Part shown: positions 58,176-64,000 of the stretch, piece by piece
Layout: each line of letters opens with the position of its first letter
Numbering within the stretch: position 1 is the stretch's first letter
The notes under the pieces: model-generated
The model's database searches: none
What the model saw: only the letters and a program-made list of their open reading frames with translations
What the model was told of the DNA's origin: nothing
Program-made: the position numbers and the translations under genes
Assembly: GCA_021819085.1 (NCBI GenBank)
Contig: JAKASJ010000007.1
Coordinates: 1-64,000 of the forward strand
Origin: Pseudomonadota bacterium
Lineage (GTDB): Bacteria > Pseudomonadota > Gammaproteobacteria > Acidiferrobacterales > UBA6901
Direction of reading: 5' to 3'
Length of the DNA: 64,000 nucleotides

Positions 58176-59050
58176 GTGACGGCTCTGTGGCGGCGAAGAT
58201 CGAATCCCCGGTCCCGCAGGAGCTGAAGCGTCGGCTCGAGGCATTGGCCGACGAATGCCGCGCGTCCAGGATTTGAGCGGGCCGCACGTGCCCAGCTGCC
58301 GCCCGGTTTCAGTCCGGCTGATTCATACAGTTCCGGACGCGGATAATAAAACAGCTCGACGAACTGGCTGATCATCTTCTGGACGAGCGGCTTGAGAAAA
58401 AGGCGCGCCGGTGTTGAAAGGTCGAGCAATCTCCCTCGGAGTACCTCGAGCGCATAGGCGATATGGCGTGCCTCGTCGATGATGTGTGCGGTCGACATCT
58501 CGACTATGGTCGGACAGATATCGGCGTCATGCCGGCGCAGATAGCGGTTCAGGCGGTCCGGCATCTCTTCTCCGAGCAGAATCGCCAGCCAGAAACCCGC
58601 GGACTCCATCGGAGCATGACGCCCGAAAATGTCGGCCAGCAGAAACCGTGGGAGACGGCGGGGAGGGGTGGCGAGCCCGCTGCGCTCCATCAGTTCCACG
58701 AACATCAGGCTGTGGCCTGCTTCCTCGCGCAGTTCATGGAGCCGGTACCGGAGGTTTGCCCTGTCGTTACGGCGCGAACGCATGGTGTGTACGATCCGTT
58801 CCATGAAAATGCCCTCCAGCCACAGTCCGGCATCCACGAAATTCAGAAACTCGTACTGGGACAGGCGGCGACGGAGCTCCTCGGGGAGGGCCATGAAGGC
58901 GGGAACACCGTGCAAGGATATGGCTTCGGGCGGCAGCCAGAATTGGTCTGTGGTCAGAAGATCCCAGTGGATTTTCGCCAGCGGGTCATGATAGGGAGTG
59001 CTGTTGCGGCTTAACTGCTCCACAAGATTTGACGGGGAGTAGGGCTGCAT
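58172..59050 (-). CDS. AurF-like diiron oxygenase family protein
   Basis: Starting at ATG 59050, the product is 292 residues and all-helical. It carries the carboxylate/His ligands of a ferritin-like diiron centre: WLEGIFMERI, ELREEAGHSLMFVELMERSG, LLGEEMPDRLNRY and HIIDEARHIAYALEVLRGR. The double E-x-x-H/DEARH pattern resembles the AurF family of N-oxygenases and related diiron oxygenases. The substrate is unknown. A longer in-frame extension to 59227 would run into tRNA-Ser(GGA) and is rejected. Its stop overlaps that of the EAL-HDOD gene by four bases, so the two transcripts converge. Confidence 0.82.
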   Translation of the reverse strand: MQPYSPSNLVEQLSRNSTPYHDPLAKIHWDLLTTDQFWLPPEAISLHGVPAFMALPEELRRRLSQYEFLNFVDAGLWLEGIFMERIVHTMRSRRNDRANLRYRLHELREEAGHSLMFVELMERSGLATPPRRLPRFLLADIFGRHAPMESAGFWLAILLGEEMPDRLNRYLRRHDADICPTIVEMSTAHIIDEARHIAYALEVLRGRLLDLSTPARLFLKPLVQKMISQFVELFYYPRPELYESAGLKPGGSWARAARSNPGRAAFVGQCLEPTLQLLRDRGFDLRRHRAVT

Positions 59051-59173
59051 GTGTAAAACCTTCGGTTGTTGCGACCCCCCGGACCGGTTGTCGGGAATAC
59101 TCCATTGCGCCGGGGGCACGAGTAGTTTACCCTTGCCCGTCACGCCGGGGTAGCAAGCCCTGGATGTTTTTCC

Positions 59174-59264
<91 letters not shown>

Positions 59265-59376
59265 ACCCATTTTAACCTTGGTTGATTCCATTGAGAAACC
59301 CGTTAAGATACGGGTTTTCAAGGGTCGTTGTGGTACACGTGGGTGATACACCACACGGCCAGGAAAATCGACCGAC

Positions 59377-59572
59377 ATGCGTTATCAGACACGGCTGGTG
59401 CGGCGCGCGGGCGTGTATTGTTTCCGAGCCGGCGGACCTGCGTATCCATTATCACCCGCGACGCGAGATCAAGCGCTCGCTGCAGACCCGCAATCAGGCG
59501 GAGGCGGTGAGGCTCGTCCACTGCCTGTCGCTCGAGCTGGAACAGGGTTTTGAGTCGATCCGCCGGGTGCGG
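59377..59572 (+). pseudogene. N-terminal remnant of a tyrosine-recombinase-type integrase
   Basis: The first frame reads MRYQTRLVRRAGVYCFRA. After a short loss near 59430 another frame continues PADLRIHYHPRREIKRSLQT followed by RNQAEAVRLVHCLSLELEQ and stops being recognisable near 59572. This matches the N-terminal domain (DUF6538 type) of phage-like integrases. The catalytic domain is missing. It lies directly downstream of tRNA-Ser(GGA). Confidence 0.7.
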
Positions 59573-59579
59573 CGGCTAG

Positions 59580-59774
59580 CTGTTCGCGGACAGCGCCAAC
59601 CGCATGCAGTCCAGCGACGGCGTGCACCTCATCAATGTCCCCGCCACCGAAGACCCGATCACCCCGATCGTCTACACCGTCCCGCTCCAGCCGCTTGCCT
59701 GCCACGTCGCCGTGCTCAAGGGCGCGGACGTGGATCAGCCGCGCAATCTCGCGAAGTCGGTGACGGTGGAGTAA
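59580..59774 (+). pseudogene. glmS: Stranded 3' fragment of glmS (last 64 codons)
   Basis: The fragment encodes [20 protein letters not shown] and continues [20 protein letters not shown], ending [13 protein letters not shown] with a TAA at 59772-59774. This is the conserved C-terminus of glucosamine-6-phosphate synthase, including the [13 protein letters not shown] tail that holds the Tn7 target site. The 5' part of the gene is absent. A scar of transposition or recombination at glmS is likely. Confidence 0.85.
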
Positions 59775-59931
59775 CCGCCCGCGTGTATTTTTTTGCGCGT
59801 TGTCGATCGTGAGGAATTGAGTTGCGCGAAGGACCGGACCAAAGGTTCCACCGCGCGATCCGTCGCCCGCTTGCCCGGACGACCGGCGACGTTTTGCGCT
59901 GGATTCATGCATCGAAGTATCCGGAATAATA

Positions 59932-60223
59932 ATGGATCGTCCCTACGCAGGCCTGTTAGATGCTGAGTACAGCGGCATGGCACACCTCGGGCGGATCGTG
60001 AGAGATGCCTGGCGTGATCCCCTAGACGGAGACCTGCAAGGGCTGGATACCGGCCCAGATGCAGATCCTCTACGACAAGGTCTCGGCGGAATGGGAAAAG
60101 TCCGTCCACTTGCCGAGCCGCCTGCTGCCCGCGTTGGCCGAGCGCCATATGCGCATCCACAACGAAGCGATTGTGCGCGCCCGGGTCCTTGGCTGGGATG
60201 CCGAGCTGGGCGATGACCACTGA
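59932..60223 (+). pseudogene. Broken small conserved-looking gene upstream of the aldolase
   Basis: The first frame starts MDRPYAGLLDAEYSGMAHLG and continues to IVRDAW. After a shift near 59999-60010 and a TAG codon, another frame reads ETCKGWIPAQMQILYDKVSA and ends HMRIHNEAIVRARVLGWDAELGDDH with TGA at 60221-60223. The two pieces form one soluble protein of about 95 residues. I cannot name the family. It ends 30 bp before the aldolase gene and was presumably its operon partner. Confidence 0.6.
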
Positions 60224-60253
60224 CCCCGTTTTTCCATTGACCGGTACCTCACG

Positions 60254-61486
60254 ATGCCGCTGGTTGATATGAAGGACATGCTGGACCACGCGTACCGCAA
60301 CGGCTATGCCGTGGGGGCGTTCGACCTGGTGAGTCTCGACTTCCTCGAAGCCATTCTCATGGCCGCGGAGCGCGCGTGTTCTCCGGTCATCCTCAGTCTT
60401 GCCGAATCGCACTTCGAATATTACGACTTCGAGCTGGCCTTGGCCGCCACCGACGCCGGCGCGCGCCGCGCCGGCGTGCCCGTCGCGATCCATCTCGATC
60501 ACGGCGCGAGCTATGAGTCGGCGGTGCTTGGCATCAATCTCGGCTGCAACGGCGTCATGGTGGACGCCTCGCACGAGGCCTTTGCCACGAACGCGGCGCT
60601 CACCCGTCGCGTGAGCGACATGGCGCATGCGTGCGGCGTGTGCGTCGAGGGTGAGCTCGGCTACGTGGCGGGCGTCGAGGGTGAGGACGCGGCCAAGCAT
60701 CCGGGCGAGGTGGTGTACACATTGGTCGATGAGGCGTGCGCCTATGTCGAACGCACGCGGGTCGATTGCCTCGCCGTGTCGATCGGCACCGTGCACGGGC
60801 GATTGCGCGGGCCGCCGAAGCTCGACTTCGAGCGGCTGATGCGGATCAACGACGCCGTCAAGCTGCCACTCGTGATCCATGGCGACACCGGCCTGTCCGA
60901 CGAACAATTCCATCGCCTGATTGCCCACGGCGTTACCAAGATCAATTACTACACGGCGCTATCCGACGCGGCCGCAGAGACGATACGCGCCAATGCACGC
61001 GCCGATGGCCTGTCCGGTTATACCGGGCTGGCGAAGGGCGTGCGCGAGGCGATCGCGGCCGAGGTCGAACGGTGCCAGCACGTATTCGGCGCCGCCGGCC
61101 GCGCCGCCGGGGTGTTGGCCGAATGCCGCTCGTGGCAATCGGTCGAACACGTCATCCTCTACAATGTCGAGGGTGTAGGTGACGCAGAGGTCGAGGCGAT
61201 CATGGCGCGGGGTCGTGAGGTGTTGTCGCAAATCCCGGGCGTGCGCCGCGTGATCACGGGGCGGGCTGTGCTGGAGGACAAGCCGCGCTATTGTTTCTCG
61301 TGGCTGATCGAGTTTGCGCACCGCGCGGTTATCGACTCCTACCGCGATCATCCGCTACACCTGGACTTCGCCAATCGCGTGTTCCGGCCGATTGCGGGAG
61401 ATCGCGTCAGCATCGACTACGTGTCGGTGGATCGCGTTGCCCCGCCTGTTGCGTCCCGGGTTTCGCCGCACGACGCACGCGGGTAA
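60254..61486 (+). CDS. Class II fructose-bisphosphate aldolase fused to a Dabb domain
   Basis: The 410-residue protein has a class II aldolase barrel (about 1-290). Asp82 and zinc-ligand His83 lie in AIHLDHG, His181 is in GTVHGRL and His209 in VIHGDTG; the phosphate-binding GVTKINYYT follows. Residues 296-395 form a separate stress-responsive dimeric alpha/beta barrel (Dabb) domain, opening SVEHVILYNVEG and containing HPLHLDFANRVFRPI. The fusion is unusual. The neighbouring CbbR-like regulator and the truncated operon partner suggest a Calvin-cycle or central-carbon setting. Confidence 0.85.
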   Translation: MPLVDMKDMLDHAYRNGYAVGAFDLVSLDFLEAILMAAERACSPVILSLAESHFEYYDFELALAATDAGARRAGVPVAIHLDHGASYESAVLGINLGCNGVMVDASHEAFATNAALTRRVSDMAHACGVCVEGELGYVAGVEGEDAAKHPGEVVYTLVDEACAYVERTRVDCLAVSIGTVHGRLRGPPKLDFERLMRINDAVKLPLVIHGDTGLSDEQFHRLIAHGVTKINYYTALSDAAAETIRANARADGLSGYTGLAKGVREAIAAEVERCQHVFGAAGRAAGVLAECRSWQSVEHVILYNVEGVGDAEVEAIMARGREVLSQIPGVRRVITGRAVLEDKPRYCFSWLIEFAHRAVIDSYRDHPLHLDFANRVFRPIAGDRVSIDYVSVDRVAPPVASRVSPHDARG

Positions 61487-61573
61487 AAGCCCCCTCGACG
61501 TTTGCGACGCGGTTTCGGGGCGTTTTCCTGCCAGCCGACCCCGTTCGTGTCCGATTTCTGCGAGTCCGGCGCA

Positions 61574-62659
61574 TCAGCGGCCGGAGCCGTCCGACTTCTT
61601 CTCTGGACGCGTGATGCGTGTAGCGCCGCGCGCCTCGGCGAGCTTGCGGTCCAGTTCCTCGGCGATATGGGGGCCTTCCTGGCGGACGAAATCAAGGAAG
61701 GACTGCGCGACGACCGACAGTTTGCGGCCCTTCGAATGCGCGAGGTACCAGTGGCGCTGTATTGGAAAGCCGAGTACGTCGAGCACGGTAATCGGTCCGT
61801 TCGTTCCTTCCAGGGCAAGCGAATGCAGCGACAGCACGCTGATGCCGAGGCCGGCGACCACCGCCTGTTTGATCGATTCATTGCTGGACAACTCCATGCG
61901 CACCACTGGGGCCGGCAAACCGTGTTCCTCGAGGAGGCGAAACAAGGCGTCGCGCGTGCCGGAGCCGGGTTCGCGCAGAACGAACGGCTCTTCCAAAAGG
62001 CGCTTGAGCGGAATGTTCAGCACACCGGAGAGCGGATGGTCGTGGCTCACCATGATCACCAGCGGGTTCGGCACCAGCGGGTGCGCCTCCACATCGAGCT
62101 CGGCGGGCGGTTGGCCGAGGATGTAGAGGTCGTCTTCGTGATTCTCGATGCGCTCGATCAGGCGCTCCCGATTTGTGACCTTGAGCGAGAAATCGATGCC
62201 GGGATGCAGGCGGCCGAACTGCCCGAGCAGGTGCGGCGCGAGATACTTGGCGGAGGTGATGACGGCGAGCCGCAGGCGGCCGCGCTTCACCCCTTTGAGA
62301 TCGGCGACCTTCATTTCAAGATCGGCCATGGCGCGAAACACCTCCTGGCAGGCGGCGTAGACCTCGCGGCCTGTGTCGGTGAGGCGAATGCGAATGCCGG
62401 TTTGCTCGATGAGTGGCATGCCGACGGTATCGGCCAGCTTCTTGAGCTGCATCGAGACAGTCGGTTGCGCGAGATACAGTTCCTCGGCCGCGCGCGTGAA
62501 ACTGCCGAGCCGTGCCACGGCCTCGAAGACCTGCAACTGGCGCAACGTGGTATGGCGAGCGAGGGCGCCAGCGAGACTGATGCGCGCACCGTCGTGATTC
62601 TGTTTCGTCACGGGGCCGTTGATATCGTGTTGGTCGCAATGATGGGCCAGTACACCCAT
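61574..62659 (-). CDS. cbbR: LysR-family regulator, CbbR-like
   Basis: The protein has a LysR helix-turn-helix (TTLRQLQVFEAVARLGSFTRAAEELYLAQPTVSMQLKKL) and a full effector-binding domain of the CbbR type. CbbR proteins activate Calvin-cycle genes in response to metabolites. The start is uncertain: similarity begins only at TTLRQLQVF, and in-frame starts occur at 62611, 62659 and 62710; 62659 gives 361 residues, somewhat long for the family. It converges with the aldolase gene. Confidence 0.8.
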   Translation of the reverse strand: MGVLAHHCDQHDINGPVTKQNHDGARISLAGALARHTTLRQLQVFEAVARLGSFTRAAEELYLAQPTVSMQLKKLADTVGMPLIEQTGIRIRLTDTGREVYAACQEVFRAMADLEMKVADLKGVKRGRLRLAVITSAKYLAPHLLGQFGRLHPGIDFSLKVTNRERLIERIENHEDDLYILGQPPAELDVEAHPLVPNPLVIMVSHDHPLSGVLNIPLKRLLEEPFVLREPGSGTRDALFRLLEEHGLPAPVVRMELSSNESIKQAVVAGLGISVLSLHSLALEGTNGPITVLDVLGFPIQRHWYLAHSKGRKLSVVAQSFLDFVRQEGPHIAEELDRKLAEARGATRITRPEKKSDGSGR

Positions 62660-62810
62660 TATAGGTACGCCCAGGGTATTTAGGAAATCAGATGAAGAAA
62701 TTGAAGTCATAGATATTTATCTATAGCTCCATGCTCCCAGGCCATTACTTCCCTCATTCTCGCCCGCTCACCGCGTTACCGATACGCAAAGACCCGTACG
62801 GCAAAGGGTG

Positions 62811-63079
62811 TTAGGCAATCACGACCTGTCTCCCGATGTCCCAGATGAAGCCGCAGAGCTCGCGCGCGATGGCCGCGCACGCCTTGTTGTGATGGAGACC
62901 CAGGCGCACGCAGCCGGCGGAAGCGGCGACAGAGCCGCACCTGGGCCTTCCGGCCGTCTCAATGCGCTGCCGGATTGACCCTGAAGGCGCGGCTGCAGGG
63001 ACTTCCCGACGCGCGGAGTAAAGCGGTAGTTCCAGGCGGCCTCGACCAGGATGCGGCGCACATGGCCACCACTACCTGT
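62811..63079 (-). pseudogene. C-terminal remnant of an IS110-family transposase
   Basis: One frame reads TGSGGHVRRILVEAAWNYRF and another, after a shift, reads HHNKACAAIARELCGFIWDI, ending GRQVVIA at a TAA at 62811. These are the conserved last portions of IS110/IS116/IS902 transposases. The catalytic N-terminus is missing. Confidence 0.75.
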
Positions 63080-63162
63080 ACCAGCCCCTCAGCGGCGCCG
63101 TCTTAATACCGGGCTGTGGCGGACGATATCGTCCAAGGCAGCCACGTTTAATCCCTGCTCCC

Positions 63163-63952
63163 TCATCCACACAGTAGGCAATATGAAGCGCACGCCTTGT
63201 CGCGTGGACGACGCACACGCGCTGGCATGATGCAGGTGCCGTAGCGCCGCGCGAGTTCCTCATAGCCTTCGGTCGCTTTGGCATCGTAGCGGTCGGGGCG
63301 CTTGACACCGGTGCGTAAATTGTCCGGAGTGGTGATGGCAGCGACCCCGTTGAAGAACTGATACATCCTGACGTGGCGGTCAAGCCACTCCGGCAACGTC
63401 TGTCCCAGGGTGGCATAGGCGAAGGTGTAGGAGCTCGCCCCGAGCGCTCCGACAAAAATCTGTGTGGCGATCTTCTCTCCCGTCACGGGGTCGATGAGCG
63501 CGATGCCGTCGCAGAAATCGACGAAGACTTTTTTGCCTGGGCGATGGTGCTGACGCATCACGACACAGAGCATTTTTTTGAACCTGCGGTAAAGCTCGGT
63601 GAACTGTGCATACTGATAACCGTCGGGATGCCCGGCTTTGTACTCCGTCCACAGCAGCATCAGTGTCACTTTGTGGTCGCGCCGCGCGAGCTTTTCGCGC
63701 ATGCGCTGGAAGTCCGGCAGGGGCGCCTTCGCGGTAGCGGGATCGCACCGGTGGGATAAAGCCGCGCTTCGATCACCGCCTCATCGATGGCTTCCACTGC
63801 CTCCCAGGCCGTCAACCCCGCGCGCGTCGCGCGCTCAAGGCACTCGGCCACCGCCGTCTTCCCCATGCCCACGGCGCGGGCAATGGCACGGCAGCTGAGC
63901 TGTGGACGCCGCCGAAATGGTAAAGACGCAGAATCGATTTTGTGTGTCGCAT
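63163..63952 (-). pseudogene. istA: Frameshifted IS21-family transposase (IstA) remnant
   Basis: Pieces in three frames form an IstA-like protein. The start is MRHTKSILRLYHFGG (63952), then RAIARAVGMGKTAVAECLER. In a third frame follow LLWTEYKAGHPDGYQYAQF, VMRQHHRPGKKVFVDFCDG (the first catalytic Asp region), IFVGALGASSYTFAYATLGQ and TPDNLRTGVKRPDRYD, ending MPARVRRPRDKA, after which the frame is lost. It is cut at the C-terminus and broken by at least two shifts. No istB is seen. Confidence 0.75.
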
Positions 63953-64000
63953 TGCAATCCTCGGTTGTGCCACTTCTGCCTCCTCTTCGGCATTGGCCAA

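Overview
The window reads as chromosome of a GC-rich, sulfur-oxidising, probably autotrophic gammaproteobacterium. The evidence is a DsrE/TusA/sulfide:quinone-reductase-like/DUF1641 cluster, a Calvin-cycle-style aldolase beside a CbbR-like LysR regulator, an RpoE/ChrR-type cupin, and the gammaproteobacterial order iscRSUA-hscBA-fdx-iscX-ndk-rlmN-pilW-rodZ-ispG-hisS-yfgM-bamB-der. Species cannot be fixed from the sequence alone.

Layout. 0.4-4.8 kb: outer-membrane DUF3034 protein, sulfur-handling cluster, yajQ. 5.0-9.5 kb: a diguanylate cyclase, a non-coding segment that folds like a CsrB/RsmZ-type regulatory RNA with a strong terminator, fdxA, and a large protein with a PilZ-like C-terminus. 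9.5-27 kb: dense housekeeping block (suhB, trmJ, cysE, the complete isc operon behind an IscR operator, then ndk to der). 27-33.7 kb: a glycosyltransferase-like gene, xseA, a small SoxXA-binding-like lipoprotein, guaB and guaA.

33.7-39.06 kb is a small genomic island inserted exactly at the 3' end of guaA. A 15-bp direct repeat made from the last guaA codons flanks it, repeated GACGGTA motifs sit inside both ends, and the apparent guaA terminator lies beyond the right repeat. Cargo: an archaeo-eukaryotic-primase-like/superfamily 2 helicase fusion, two decayed companion genes, a HigBA-type toxin-antitoxin pair, and a broken AbiE pair whose two operators are still intact. No integrase remains.

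39.4-44.9 kb: ChrR-like cupin, flavin amine oxidase, methyltransferase, tadA, mltF and tRNA-Ser(CGA). 45.3-58.2 kb is rich in cyclic-di-GMP genes and long non-coding stretches: a 1441-residue GAF/PAS/GGDEF/globin/GAF/EAL protein, a seven-helix membrane protein followed by a 29-residue membrane microprotein, a second GGDEF-EAL protein coupled to a truncated periplasmic-binding gene, and an EAL-HDOD protein.

58.2-64 kb: a diiron oxygenase, tRNA-Ser(GGA), an integrase remnant, a stranded glmS 3' fragment, a broken small gene, an aldolase fused to a Dabb domain, a cbbR-like regulator, and IS110 and IS21 transposase remnants. This end has been repeatedly hit by mobile DNA.
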